Origin: an uncultured Bacteroides sp. | GTDB taxonomy: Bacteria > Bacteroidota > Bacteroidia > Bacteroidales > Bacteroidaceae | Assembly (NCBI RefSeq): GCF_905207245.1 | Contig: NZ_CAJLKP010000005.1 | Location: 1 to 64,000 of the forward strand | Reading direction: 5' to 3' | DNA length: 64,000 nucleotides | In this document: piece after piece, positions 50,262 through 59,830 of the stretch | Layout: each line of letters begins with the position of its first letter | Numbering within the stretch: the stretch's first letter is position 1 | Notes under the pieces: model-generated | The model's database searches: none | What the model saw: the letters and a program-made list of their open reading frames with translations, nothing else | Told to the model about the DNA's origin: nothing | Position numbers and translations under genes: made by a program

Positions 50262-51578
50262 ATGGCAACAAAAGAGTATTTTCCCGGAATAGGAAAGATT
50301 AAATTCGAAGGTAAAGAAAGTATGAACCCGATGGCATACCGTTATTACGATGCTGAGAAGGTGATTATGGGTAAAAAGATGAAAGATTGGTTGAAGTTTG
50401 CTATGGCTTGGTGGCACACTCTCTGTGCAGAAGGTGGCGACCAGTTCGGTGGTGGAACCAAACAATTCCCTTGGAATGGTGATGCTGACGCTTTGCAGGC
50501 AGCTAAAAATAAATTGGACGCAGGTTTCGAATTCATGCAGAAGATGGGTATTGAATACTATTGCTTCCATGATGTAGACCTTATCTCTGAAGGTGCAAGT
50601 ATTGAAGAATATGAAGCTAACCTGAAAGCTATCGTAGCTTATGCAAAACAGAAACAAGCTGAAACAGGCATCAAATTGTTGTGGGGTACAGCTAACGTAT
50701 TCGGTCATGCACGTTATATGAACGGTGCTGCTACCAATCCTGATTTCGATGTTGTGGCTCGCGCTGCTGTTCAGATTAAGAACGCTATTGACGCTACTAT
50801 CGAACTGGGTGGTTCAAACTATGTATTCTGGGGCGGCCGCGAAGGTTACATGTCATTGCTGAACACTGACCAGAAGCGTGAAAAAGAACATCTTGCAAAG
50901 ATGCTGACCATTGCTCGTGACTATGCACGTGCACGTGGCTTCAAAGGTACTTTCCTGATTGAGCCGAAACCGATGGAGCCGACCAAGCATCAATATGACG
51001 TAGATACTGAAACTGTGATTGGCTTCCTGAAAGCTCACGGTCTGGACAAAGACTTCAAAGTAAACATCGAAGTTAACCACGCTACTTTGGCCGGCCACAC
51101 TTTCGAACATGAACTGGCTGTAGCTGTTGACAACGGTATGTTGGGTTCTATCGATGCTAACCGTGGTGACTACCAGAACGGTTGGGATACCGACCAGTTC
51201 CCCATTGACAACTATGAACTGACTCAGGCTATGATGCAAATTATCCGTAACGGTGGTTTGGGTAATGGCGGTACAAACTTCGATGCTAAAACTCGTCGTA
51301 ACTCTACCGACCTGGAAGATATCTTCATCGCTCACATTGCAGGTATGGACGCTATGGCACGTGCTTTGGAAAGTGCAGCTAAATTGTTGGAAGAATCTCC
51401 TTACAAGAAGATGTTGGCTGACCGTTACTCATCATTCGACGGTGGTAAAGGTAAAGAATTCGAAGAAGGCAAGCTAACTCTGGAAGACGTTGTGGCTTAT
51501 GCGAAAGCTAACGGCGAACCGAAGCAAACCAGCGGTAAGCAGGAATTGTATGAAGCAATCGTAAATATGTATTGCTAA
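50262..51578 (+). CDS. xylA: D-xylose isomerase
   Basis: XylA interconverts D-xylose and D-xylulose with divalent metal ions. The 438 residues (class II) include the catalytic His in YYCFHDVDL, GGSNYVFWGGREGY, metal ligands in LIEPKPMEPTKHQYD and VNIEVNHATLAGHTFEHE, and SIDANRGDYQNGWDTDQFP. Codon use is strongly biased (aac, gct, cgt, ggt), as in highly expressed genes. Confidence 0.97.
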   Translation: MATKEYFPGIGKIKFEGKESMNPMAYRYYDAEKVIMGKKMKDWLKFAMAWWHTLCAEGGDQFGGGTKQFPWNGDADALQAAKNKLDAGFEFMQKMGIEYYCFHDVDLISEGASIEEYEANLKAIVAYAKQKQAETGIKLLWGTANVFGHARYMNGAATNPDFDVVARAAVQIKNAIDATIELGGSNYVFWGGREGYMSLLNTDQKREKEHLAKMLTIARDYARARGFKGTFLIEPKPMEPTKHQYDVDTETVIGFLKAHGLDKDFKVNIEVNHATLAGHTFEHELAVAVDNGMLGSIDANRGDYQNGWDTDQFPIDNYELTQAMMQIIRNGGLGNGGTNFDAKTRRNSTDLEDIFIAHIAGMDAMARALESAAKLLEESPYKKMLADRYSSFDGGKGKEFEEGKLTLEDVVAYAKANGEPKQTSGKQELYEAIVNMYC

Positions 51579-51646
51579 TGATTAGCGGTGAGTGATTAGT
51601 GATAAGCAACGCAGCTAATCACTAATCACTATCCCGCTAATCATTA
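51576..51646. repeat. Repeated-word hairpin between xylA and the xylose symporter gene
   Basis: TAATGATTAGCGG (51576-51588) pairs with CCGCTAATCATTA (51634-51646). Inside, GTGATTAGTGAT faces ATCACTAATCAC. The left arm overlaps the xylA stop. No T tract follows (CTCTCTCATTT), so it may be a stability or processing hairpin that tunes the symporter relative to xylA rather than a full terminator. Confidence 0.65.
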
Positions 51647-51680
51647 CTCTCTCTCATTTATCAACCTAATCTTTTTTATC

Positions 51681-53132
51681 ATGAATGATGCGAACAATGG
51701 TAGTAAACTCTACCTATATTCTATCACAAGTGTTGCCATTCTGGGAGGATTGCTGTTCGGATACGATACAGCGGTAATCTCCGGTGCGGAGAAAGGTCTG
51801 GAGGCCTTCTTCCTGCAAGCAACGGATTTCCAATATGATAAGGTGATGCATGGCATCACATCTTCCAGCGCACTTATCGGCTGTGTACTCGGAGGTGCCC
51901 TTTCCGGCATCTTTGCTTCCCGCCTGGGACGCCGCAATTCGTTGAGACTGGCATCTGTGCTGTTCTTTTTGTCGGCATTGGGTTCTTACTATCCCGAAGT
52001 TTTATTCTTCAACTACGGTGAGCCGAATATGAACTTGCTCATCGCATTCAATCTGTATCGTGTATTGGGCGGTATTGGTGTAGGTCTTGCATCTGCGGTA
52101 TGCCCGATGTATATTGCAGAAATTGCTCCTTCTAATATTCGTGGCACGCTGGTATCTTGTAACCAGTTTGCCATTATTTTTGGTATGTTGGTAGTTTATT
52201 TCGTCAACTTCCTGATTATGGGCGACCACACCAATCCTATTATTGACAAGAGTGTGGATGGCATTTTGTCCGTAAACCCCGCTTCGGATATGTGGAGTGT
52301 ACAGACTGGTTGGCGTTATATGTTCGGTTCAGAGGCTTTCCCGGCTGCATTGTTCGGGTTCCTGCTTTTCTTCGTGCCGAAGACTCCGCGTTATCTGGTA
52401 CTGGTACATCAGGATGAAAAGGCATACTCTATCTTGGAGAAAGTAAATGGTGCAAGCAAAGCGAAAGAAATTCTGGCAGAAATCAAAGCTACTTCGAAGG
52501 AAAAGACAGAAAAGTTATTCTCTTATGGCGTAGCAGTTATCGTTATCGGTATTTTACTTTCTGTATTCCAACAGGCTATCGGTATTAATGCCGTATTGTA
52601 TTACGCTCCACGTATTTTTGAAAACGCAGGTGCTGAAGGTGGTGGTATGATGCAGACAGTCATCATGGGTATTGTAAATATCGTGTTTACTCTGATTGCC
52701 ATCTTTACAGTAGACCGCTTTGGCCGCAAGCCGCTGCTGATTATCGGTTCTATCGGTATGGCAGTAGGTGCATTTGCCGTGGCAATGTGCGACAGCATGG
52801 GTATCAAAGGTATTGTTCCGGTATTCTCCGTAATCGTATATGCTGCTTTCTTCATGATGTCATGGGGACCGATTTGCTGGGTACTGATTTCAGAAATCTT
52901 CCCGAATACAATTCGTGGCAAGGCTGTAGCTATCGCTGTTGCTTTCCAATGGATTTTCAATTACATCATATCGTCCACATTCCCGGCATTGTACGATTTC
53001 AGCCCGATGTTCGCATATAGCTTATATGGCATTATCTGCGTCGCTGCTGCAATCTTTGTATGGCGTTGGGTGCCCGAAACAAAGGGTAAGACTCTGGAAG
53101 ATATGAGTAAGCTCTGGAAGAAAAACAGGTAA
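51681..53132 (+). CDS. xylE: D-xylose:H+ symporter (MFS sugar porter)
   Basis: The protein has 483 residues and about 12 membrane spans. MFS sugar-porter marks are GGLLFGYDTAVISGAEKGL, the RLGRR loop, AEIAPSNIRGTLVSCNQFAI, FVPKTPRYLV, QQAIGINAVLYYAPRIF, DRFGRKPLL and the C-terminal PETKGKTLEDM. This pattern is the XylE/GLUT family, and the operon context points to xylose. It is the last gene of the operon and has its own terminator. Confidence 0.93.
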   Translation: MNDANNGSKLYLYSITSVAILGGLLFGYDTAVISGAEKGLEAFFLQATDFQYDKVMHGITSSSALIGCVLGGALSGIFASRLGRRNSLRLASVLFFLSALGSYYPEVLFFNYGEPNMNLLIAFNLYRVLGGIGVGLASAVCPMYIAEIAPSNIRGTLVSCNQFAIIFGMLVVYFVNFLIMGDHTNPIIDKSVDGILSVNPASDMWSVQTGWRYMFGSEAFPAALFGFLLFFVPKTPRYLVLVHQDEKAYSILEKVNGASKAKEILAEIKATSKEKTEKLFSYGVAVIVIGILLSVFQQAIGINAVLYYAPRIFENAGAEGGGMMQTVIMGIVNIVFTLIAIFTVDRFGRKPLLIIGSIGMAVGAFAVAMCDSMGIKGIVPVFSVIVYAAFFMMSWGPICWVLISEIFPNTIRGKAVAIAVAFQWIFNYIISSTFPALYDFSPMFAYSLYGIICVAAAIFVWRWVPETKGKTLEDMSKLWKKNR

Positions 53133-53163
53133 GTTCTCTCTCCTTTAATATCTTATAAATGAA

Positions 53164-53200
53164 AAAGGTGCAGCCGGGTAATTTGGTTGCACCTTTCTTT
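53164..53200 (+). terminator. Terminator of the xylose operon
   Basis: AAAGGTGCAGCC pairs with GGTTGCACCTTT (one G-T) around a 9-nt loop, followed by CTTTATAT. The TonB receptor gene ends 29 nt to the right on the other strand and may share it. Confidence 0.75.
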
Positions 53201-53228
53201 ATATAAGAAGACTACTTATTTATTCGCA

Positions 53229-56200
53229 TCAATTGAATATATAACGTAGACCTATTTGGAGTTTCCAACACTCACTGTAGTTCAGGTTGCGGGTGAAGCT
53301 TTCGGTTGGATATTCCTTATTACTGTTTTTATACATGGAGAAGATAGGAGTGTTATTTTCATCCTTACCCGTATAAGTGAGGATTCGTCCTCCATTGGCT
53401 ACAGACATGTTTTTGTTTACGCCCCACTTACTATTCAGCAGATTGCCTACATTCAGGATATCCAGGCTGAGTTGCAGTCTGTTCTGGGTCTTGCCTATCT
53501 TCACAAAGAAGTCGCGGCTCCAACGGAAATCAAAGCGGTGTACCCACGGGGCACGTGCTGCATATGCTTCGGCATACTCGCCTTTATGCTTCTTCAGATA
53601 CGGGTCCTGATTCACAAATTTCCAGAAAGCATCTGCATCTTCGGTGCTTGCGAATTTGATTTCATCTTTGGTTTTGGGGATATACATGAGGTCATTCGTC
53701 ACACCGTCGCCGTTCATATCATTGGTGTACATGAAGCTATAACCTCCGGCAGAATATCCGCTATAGAAAAGGCTGAAATTAGAAGATGTTTTCTTATTCA
53801 GATGCACGCGCCAGTTGATAGAAGCGATTACACGGTCGGGAGTGACGTAGCGCGAACGCATCAATCCAGAGTTGTTCGGACCGTTAATAGAAGGCATATT
53901 TGTCCAGGCAGAGTTGGCATCGGAACCAGGCATGCCACTGATTTCTTTGGATTCAGTATGCGTGTAGGCAGCCATGATATTCACGTTCTTTACAGGTTCG
54001 GCGGTTACAGTGATATTTCCTGTCCAACCCCAGCCTTTGGAAGTGTTGGTCAATACGTTTGCACTATTGATATTGCTGTGTTCCAGGTAGTTCTTTGGAT
54101 AGATATAACGGTCATCCGACCCGTTGAAATGCTGCCATGCATCATCCGGACTTTTTATGTTATAGTTATATTGACGTACGGCGTTGATGTCCTTAGAGAA
54201 CATTCCTTCCAATGTAACGGTAAGAGGGAAGGAGACAGGCACCTGATAATCCAGCGCCAGGGAGGTCTTCCAGACTTGCGGCATCTTGAAATCCGGGTCA
54301 ATACCTACTATACCGCTTGGCAGTACACCTTCTTCGGGAGTGATGGTTGTAGGGAGTCCTAATGTGGAAATCATCTGGTTTACATCCGTTATCATGTTTC
54401 CTTTCAGCAAGTCCAGACGCGGGTCGCGGCTTGTAACTTTACCATCCTTATATCTGGTAGTGATGCTCACCAGATTCTGAATCATACCGGAGTTAGTGGG
54501 CATATTGGTAAAAAATACCAGAGGGATGCGTCCTGTGAAGAATCCCGAACCTCCACGCAGTTTCAGAGTCTTATCATTGAATACATCCCAAGTGAAGCCC
54601 AAACGCGGGGAGAATTGCATTTTACTGTCAGGCCATGCACCTGTATCGATGTGCATACCGTCGAAATCCAAATCATAGATGGCCTGGTTACGCATCAGGT
54701 CGTTCAGGAAACTCAGATTATCCATACGTATACCCGCAGTCAGTTTGAAATTATCGCGAATATTCCATTCATCTTGCAGATAGATACCCAACTGACCGAA
54801 ATTCACATCAGCGGAAGGCTTCGTGTTGCCATTGTAACCATAGGCTAAGGCAAAAGACTCAGGAGCAGCTCCATTTTTGAAATCATCGAAACTGGAATAA
54901 CGGTAGTAGCCTGTTCCGTTGCGCATGTATGAGTTACTTGCCTTTTGGCGTTCGTAGCTGATACCGGCCGTTAATTTATGGGCTCCCAGATAGTAAGTGA
55001 AATTGTCAACGATGGTCATTACCGTATTCTTCACTTTATTATTGTAAGTAAACAACTCATATCCCGCCGTCATGTACGGTTCCAGGATCGGATTTCCGTC
55101 TTCATCGTATCCGTACATGATGTCGATGAAAGGGAACAGGCTGGAATTTGTGCCGCGCTCATCTTTCATATCACTGTATGTGAACAGTAACTGATTGGAT
55201 ATAGTGGAAGTGAAGCGGCTGTTTAATTCTGCGGTAACAGAGTTTACAACATTCTGCTGGGAATAGCAGGCATTTGCATAAGCCATGGAGTACTTGGAAA
55301 CACGGTCGTATGGCAAACGATAGCCGGTGTTTCCTGAACTTCCATTGGGGGCGTTCCAGGTTGTGTTATCAGTAAAGTTATAACGCACACTCAACTTGTT
55401 TCCTGCATTAATGTTCCAGTCGATACGCCCCAATAGTTTCAGATTGGTTATGTCAGCAGGGAAACTGGTGAAAGAGCCGGTATCATAACCATATTTATCT
55501 TTCAGTATTTGAGAGAATTCGGCCATATCCGCTTCTGTAGTGCGAGAGATAGTGGAGTTATTAGAGGTTTCACCCTCTTTTGCAGCACGCCATTTTACTA
55601 CTTGTTGCGGACTCTTTTCATATTCCACATTGGCAAAGAAGAACAATTTATCTTTGATAATCGGACCGCCGAAAGTGGCACCATACACAGTCTTAGATTC
55701 TTCGGCACGTGCACCGAAATCCGTATCACCGATTTTATTGCCGCGCATCACTTCATTATTGAAATACATGTAGGCGCTACCTCTATAAGTATTGGTACCC
55801 GATTTCGTAATCGCATTGATGCCTGCACCGATAAAGTTAGCTTGGCGCACATCAAAAGGAGCAATGACCACTTGCACTTCGTCAATGGCATCCAATGAGA
55901 TGGGATTGCCACCACCCGGCAGTTCGGAAGACAAACCGAAGTTGTTGTTCAGATTGGCACCATCTACCGTGAATGTGTTGGAGCGCCCGTCTCGACCACC
56001 GAAAGTATTGCCGGAAGCATAGGGAGAAATACGTGTAAAGTCACTGAGGCTGCGATTAATACTCGGCAATGTGGTCAACTGCTCGGTCGATATGTTGGTA
56101 GTAGCACCAGTCTTTTCGGCACTGAATTTCGACTTACTGGCTGTCACAGTGACTTCTCCCAGTAGTTCGGAAGCTTCGTGCAGGGTTACATTTAAAGAAT

Positions 56201-56501
56201 AAGTCTCACCCAATTGCAATTGGATACCTGTATATATTGCTGTTTGATAACCTACATAAGAAACCGTCACCTTGTACGGGCCACCGGTACGCATACCTTG
56301 AAAACTAAAACGTCCGTCTATATTGGTAACAGTGCCGTAGCTGGTTCCGGAGGGTTCGTGTACCGCTACCACTGTAGCTCCTATGACAGATTCCCCGTCT
56401 GCCATAACCTTTCCACTCATTCCGGCAGTAGTTACCTGTGCTCTTACCATTCCTGTAACAGAAAGTAAAAGCACTAACAGAAATAACATCTTTTTTGCCA
56501 T
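53229..56501 (-). CDS. Oar-like TonB-dependent receptor
   Basis: The protein has 1090 residues. A signal peptide (MLFLLVLLLSVTGMVRAQ) is followed by a carboxypeptidase-like regulatory domain (SGKVMADGESVIGATVVAVHEPSG to HEASELLGEVTVTAS), a plug (DFTRISPYASGNTFGGRDGRSNTFTVDG, IAPFDVRQANFIGAGINAITKSGTN) and a long barrel ending LQIGLRYIFN. The plug wording (APFDVRQANFxGxGINAITKSGTN) matches Oar-type receptors rather than SusC. No SusD gene lies beside it, in keeping with the Oar class, whose members bind peptides or other ligands. Substrate unknown. It stands alone next to the xylose operon, with its own promoter. Confidence 0.93.
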   Translation of the reverse strand: MAKKMLFLLVLLLSVTGMVRAQVTTAGMSGKVMADGESVIGATVVAVHEPSGTSYGTVTNIDGRFSFQGMRTGGPYKVTVSYVGYQTAIYTGIQLQLGETYSLNVTLHEASELLGEVTVTASKSKFSAEKTGATTNISTEQLTTLPSINRSLSDFTRISPYASGNTFGGRDGRSNTFTVDGANLNNNFGLSSELPGGGNPISLDAIDEVQVVIAPFDVRQANFIGAGINAITKSGTNTYRGSAYMYFNNEVMRGNKIGDTDFGARAEESKTVYGATFGGPIIKDKLFFFANVEYEKSPQQVVKWRAAKEGETSNNSTISRTTEADMAEFSQILKDKYGYDTGSFTSFPADITNLKLLGRIDWNINAGNKLSVRYNFTDNTTWNAPNGSSGNTGYRLPYDRVSKYSMAYANACYSQQNVVNSVTAELNSRFTSTISNQLLFTYSDMKDERGTNSSLFPFIDIMYGYDEDGNPILEPYMTAGYELFTYNNKVKNTVMTIVDNFTYYLGAHKLTAGISYERQKASNSYMRNGTGYYRYSSFDDFKNGAAPESFALAYGYNGNTKPSADVNFGQLGIYLQDEWNIRDNFKLTAGIRMDNLSFLNDLMRNQAIYDLDFDGMHIDTGAWPDSKMQFSPRLGFTWDVFNDKTLKLRGGSGFFTGRIPLVFFTNMPTNSGMIQNLVSITTRYKDGKVTSRDPRLDLLKGNMITDVNQMISTLGLPTTITPEEGVLPSGIVGIDPDFKMPQVWKTSLALDYQVPVSFPLTVTLEGMFSKDINAVRQYNYNIKSPDDAWQHFNGSDDRYIYPKNYLEHSNINSANVLTNTSKGWGWTGNITVTAEPVKNVNIMAAYTHTESKEISGMPGSDANSAWTNMPSINGPNNSGLMRSRYVTPDRVIASINWRVHLNKKTSSNFSLFYSGYSAGGYSFMYTNDMNGDGVTNDLMYIPKTKDEIKFASTEDADAFWKFVNQDPYLKKHKGEYAEAYAARAPWVHRFDFRWSRDFFVKIGKTQNRLQLSLDILNVGNLLNSKWGVNKNMSVANGGRILTYTGKDENNTPIFSMYKNSNKEYPTESFTRNLNYSECWKLQIGLRYIFN

Positions 56502-56549
56502 GATTTTTAATTTTTAGTGAATAAAATATAACCCCTTACGAAAACGCCA

Positions 56550-56557
56550 CAAAAGTA
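56550..56557 (-). promoter_or_regulatory. -7 element of the TonB receptor gene
   Basis: The minus strand reads TACTTTTG, an exact TAnnTTTG match, 49 nt before the ATG. Confidence 0.55.
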
Positions 56558-56674
56558 TAAAAAAAAGTAAAATAAGCACTTGGTAAAAGTGTTAAATCCT
56601 TGCTGCGTTTTTGTAACAAGATGAATGTGCTATAAAAATATATGCTTCCAAAGACAATGTGTGATTTTTAACTG

Positions 56675-56682
56675 TACCTTTG
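56675..56682 (+). promoter_or_regulatory. -7 element of the GNAT-nitrilase gene
   Basis: TACCTTTG is an exact TAnnTTTG match, 37 nt before the ATG. Confidence 0.6.
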
Positions 56683-56718
56683 CAGTGGATTTAACATTCT
56701 GGAATAACAGAGAACACT

Positions 56719-58251
56719 ATGGATTCATTGAAAATTAATAAGGTCCAATTGCGTAATTTACAGATAGAAGACTATGAGCAATTGGCGCAATCATTCACCC
56801 GTGTATATACGGATGGCAGCGATGTGTTTTGGACACATAAACAAATTGAGAAACTGATTAGGATTTTCCCTGAAGGACAGATTGTCACGGTAGTGGACGA
56901 AAAAATTGTTGGCTGTGCACTCTCCATCATTGTGAATTACGATGATGTGAAGAATGACCATACTTATGCACAGGTAACCGGGAAAGAAAGCTTCAATACA
57001 CATAACCCTAAAGGAAATATCCTGTATGGCATTGAAGTGTTTATTCATCCCCAATACCGTGGCCTGCGTCTGGCACGCCGCATGTACGAGTATCGGAAAG
57101 AGCTTTGCGAAACGCTGAATCTGAAAGCTATCATGTTCGGCGGGCGTATTCCTAACTATCATAAGTATGCCGACCAGATACGACCGAAAGAGTATATAGA
57201 TAAGGTGAAGCAAAAAGAAATCTTCGACCCTGTACTGACTTTCCAACTCTCCAATGACTTCCACGTGCGTAAGGTAATGCGCAACTATCTGCCTAATGAC
57301 GAGGAGTCGAAGCACTATGCTTGTCTGTTGCAGTGGGATAATATCTATTATCAGGAACCTACACTGGATTATGTAACACCCAAAACAACGGTACGCGTCG
57401 GTCTGGTGCAATGGCAGATGCGTAGTTATAAAACTCTGGATGATTTATTCGAACAAGTAGAATTCTTTGTGGATGCCGTGTCGGATTACAAGAGTGACTT
57501 TGTCCTTTTTCCCGAATACTTCAATGCTCCGCTGATGGCAAAGTTCAACAATGAAGGCGAATCACAAGCTATCCGTGGACTGGCAGCTTATACAGAGGAC
57601 ATCAGGGAACGGTTTATTAAACTGGCTATCAGTTATAATATCAATATCATTACAGGCAGTATGCCTCTTATTAAGGAAGACGGGTTGTTATATAATGTCG
57701 GCTTCCTTTGCCGTCGCGATGGCAGTTACGAGATGTACGAAAAGCTACATGTGACACCCGATGAAATTAAAAGTTGGGGATTGAGTGGCGGAAAAGCTTT
57801 GCAAACATTTGATACGGATTGTGCTAAAATAGGTGTGCTGATTTGTTATGATGTGGAATTCCCCGAATTATCCCGAATCATGGCAGACCAAGGCATGCAG
57901 ATATTGTTTGTTCCTTTCCTGACGGATACGCAGAATGCTTATTCCCGAGTGAAGGTGTGTGCACATGCCCGTGCCATTGAGAATGAATGTTTTGTGGTCA
58001 TTGCCGGCAGTGTGGGAAACCTTCCGCGTGTACACAACATGGATATCCAGTATGCCCAGTCAGGCGTATTTACGCCTTGTGATTTTGCTTTCCCTACGGA
58101 TGGCAAGCGGGCGGAAGCTACGCCAAACACAGAAATGATTCTTGTTTCTGACGTAGACCTGGATTTACTGAACGAATTGCATACATATGGCAGTGTGCGC
58201 AATCTGAAAGACAGGAGAAGTGATTTGTATGAGGTGAGGATGAAGAAATAA
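56719..58251 (+). CDS. Bifunctional GNAT acetyltransferase / carbon-nitrogen hydrolase
   Basis: The 510 residues carry two enzymes. Residues about 10-175 are a GNAT domain (QIEDYEQLAQSFTRVY, IEVFIHPQYRGLRLARRMYEYRKELCE for the acetyl-CoA loop). Residues about 225-505 are a nitrilase-superfamily domain with the full triad: Glu in LFPEYFNAP, Lys in YEKLHVTPDE and Cys in VLICYDVEFPEL. The fusion is known from many bacteria, but its substrate is not established. Its stop abuts the truncated SIMPL remnant. Confidence 0.95.
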   Translation: MDSLKINKVQLRNLQIEDYEQLAQSFTRVYTDGSDVFWTHKQIEKLIRIFPEGQIVTVVDEKIVGCALSIIVNYDDVKNDHTYAQVTGKESFNTHNPKGNILYGIEVFIHPQYRGLRLARRMYEYRKELCETLNLKAIMFGGRIPNYHKYADQIRPKEYIDKVKQKEIFDPVLTFQLSNDFHVRKVMRNYLPNDEESKHYACLLQWDNIYYQEPTLDYVTPKTTVRVGLVQWQMRSYKTLDDLFEQVEFFVDAVSDYKSDFVLFPEYFNAPLMAKFNNEGESQAIRGLAAYTEDIRERFIKLAISYNINIITGSMPLIKEDGLLYNVGFLCRRDGSYEMYEKLHVTPDEIKSWGLSGGKALQTFDTDCAKIGVLICYDVEFPELSRIMADQGMQILFVPFLTDTQNAYSRVKVCAHARAIENECFVVIAGSVGNLPRVHNMDIQYAQSGVFTPCDFAFPTDGKRAEATPNTEMILVSDVDLDLLNELHTYGSVRNLKDRRSDLYEVRMKK

Positions 58252-58461
58252 AATCACCCGATAGTTTTCCGGTTTAGATTTTCCGTCAAACTCTTCTGCC
58301 CAAAACTCTTTTATTTCAATCAGGTAATGAATTTCGTCGGGCACAAGCGTTATTTCCGAAGTCCCGGTCACCTCGATATACTTATTATTATCACTCTCTT
58401 GGCCGAAGGCAATGGTGCCGACAAATAGTAATGCTGCAAATAGTAAAAGTCTAGTTTTCAT
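58252..58461 (-). pseudogene. 5' remnant of a SIMPL-domain (DUF541) protein gene
   Basis: The leftward frame starts MKTRLLLFAALLFVGTIAFGQ, a clean signal peptide, and continues with the opening of a SIMPL domain (KYIEVTGTSEITLVPDEIHYLIEIKEFW). After SKPENYR, at about 58255, it runs into sequence complementary to the end of the GNAT-nitrilase gene (VILFLHPHLIQITS), which is not protein-like, and stops at 58165. Complete SIMPL proteins are about 220-240 residues. A deletion has joined the 5' end of this gene to the neighbouring gene. The fragment could still make a small exported peptide. Confidence 0.75.
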
Positions 58462-58502
58462 AACAGAATGTTTTCTTAGAGAATTATTATTTGTAATGAT
58501 AC

Positions 58503-58544
58503 AAAAAAATGCAATTCAATCAAATAATTGAATTGCATTTTTTT
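58503..58544. terminator. Perfect terminator of the efflux operon
   Basis: AAAAAAATGCAATTCAAT pairs perfectly over 18 bp with ATTGAATTGCATTTTTTT around a 6-nt loop. The A/T tracts let it terminate in either direction. It lies 15 nt past the TolC-like gene stop. Confidence 0.9.
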
Positions 58545-58558
58545 ATGTAACTGTTGGT

Positions 58559-59830
58559 TTATCCTTTGATATCCCAAATGCCGCAACTACGTTCAAGCTC
58601 CACAAGCGCTGCATTATAGTTGAACAACGTTTCAATATATTGTGCCTGTACTTCATTGTATGTACGTTGTGCATTCAATATTTCAAGCAAGGAGACTTCT
58701 CCCCGGTTATAACTATATATCTTCCCTTCAAGCACGTCTTGTGCTTGTTTCAGTATGCCACCTTCATAATGCTTCAATTGGAGTGTTTGTGACTGAAATT
58801 GCTGATAGGCTCCCATCACCTCCTGCTGCACTTGCAGGCACATCTGTTCGTATTGCAACTCGGCTTGCCGGGCTCGGAAACGGGCAGCATTTACAGCCCC
58901 CCTGTTCAGAGAAGAGAAGTTTAAAGGAATAGCGATTCCCGCACTGACTCCATTGAATGCCGGTGCCGGAGCTTCCTCATTACGCACACGCTTATTGTGG
59001 CTCCATCCTAACGAAAACTCTACATCAGGACGTTTTTCACGTTTGGTTAAAGTCAGTTCCCGACGTGCAACTTCCGTATTTTTTAAAGCTGCCAGCAGGT
59101 CAGAGCGATGTTCTACAGCAGTTTCAATCAGTGCGCCCAGCACGAATGCCTGTTCCGGTTTCTTCAGTTCCTCTACCGGATGGAAAAGTGTATCTGTGAC
59201 TGCGGTGCCAGTGAAAAGAGACAACTGCATGTAAGCTTGTTTCAGGTTTGTCTCGGCTTGCAGCACTTCGTTATACATGATGTCCGCTTCCAGTTTGCTT
59301 TGTATGGCTTCCACCTCCATTATTTTGCCGGATGCCAGACGGATGCTATCCGATTGTGCCAAATCGTACATATTGCTCCATGCACTTCTTTTGATGTCAT
59401 AAAGCTGTTTTTGTTTCATTACCTCCAGATAGGAAATAGTGGCATCTGCCTGCAAATTCCGGAAATAGTCATTTAATACAATCTCCGCCAGTTCGCTCTG
59501 GCTACGTGCTAATCTGATACCCGCCGTACGCTTCCCCAATGTTACATTTTGTGAAAGCCCCAACTCATAACTTTGCCCCATCTGCAAGGTATGGTCTTCA
59601 TTGTTTGAATAGGTGAAGGAAAGTGACGGGTCATCGAATACCCTGGCAGCTATCACATCGGCATGTGCTGCACTGACGTTCATCTTCTCTGCGGCATATT
59701 CCAGATTATCCATACTTACTTTATGCATATACTGCTTGTAAGTAATTGGTTCCACAGTTTGTGCCTGCATTGAGCAAGCACAAACCATAGCCGTAAATAA
59801 TGCAATACTATCTTTCTTCATTTTCCTCAT
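58559..59830 (-). CDS. TolC-family outer-membrane efflux channel
   Basis: The protein has 423 residues with signal peptide (SIALFTAMVCACSMQAQ). The outer-membrane efflux-protein repeats are visible: long heptad-rich helices with the two-fold pattern ADVIAARVFDDPSLSFTYSN and later PDVEFSLGWSHN, and the C-terminal YSYNRGEVSLLEILNAQRTYNEVQAQYIETLFNYNAALVELERSCG. It forms the exit duct for the pump encoded upstream; the two genes overlap by 23 nt. Confidence 0.93.
   Translation of the reverse strand: MRKMKKDSIALFTAMVCACSMQAQTVEPITYKQYMHKVSMDNLEYAAEKMNVSAAHADVIAARVFDDPSLSFTYSNNEDHTLQMGQSYELGLSQNVTLGKRTAGIRLARSQSELAEIVLNDYFRNLQADATISYLEVMKQKQLYDIKRSAWSNMYDLAQSDSIRLASGKIMEVEAIQSKLEADIMYNEVLQAETNLKQAYMQLSLFTGTAVTDTLFHPVEELKKPEQAFVLGALIETAVEHRSDLLAALKNTEVARRELTLTKREKRPDVEFSLGWSHNKRVRNEEAPAPAFNGVSAGIAIPLNFSSLNRGAVNAARFRARQAELQYEQMCLQVQQEVMGAYQQFQSQTLQLKHYEGGILKQAQDVLEGKIYSYNRGEVSLLEILNAQRTYNEVQAQYIETLFNYNAALVELERSCGIWDIKG

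Noticed and set aside
53256..54362. 368-codon plus-strand frame opposite the TonB receptor gene.
   Set aside because: Shadow of the receptor gene; sequence is not protein-like and the receptor is full length.
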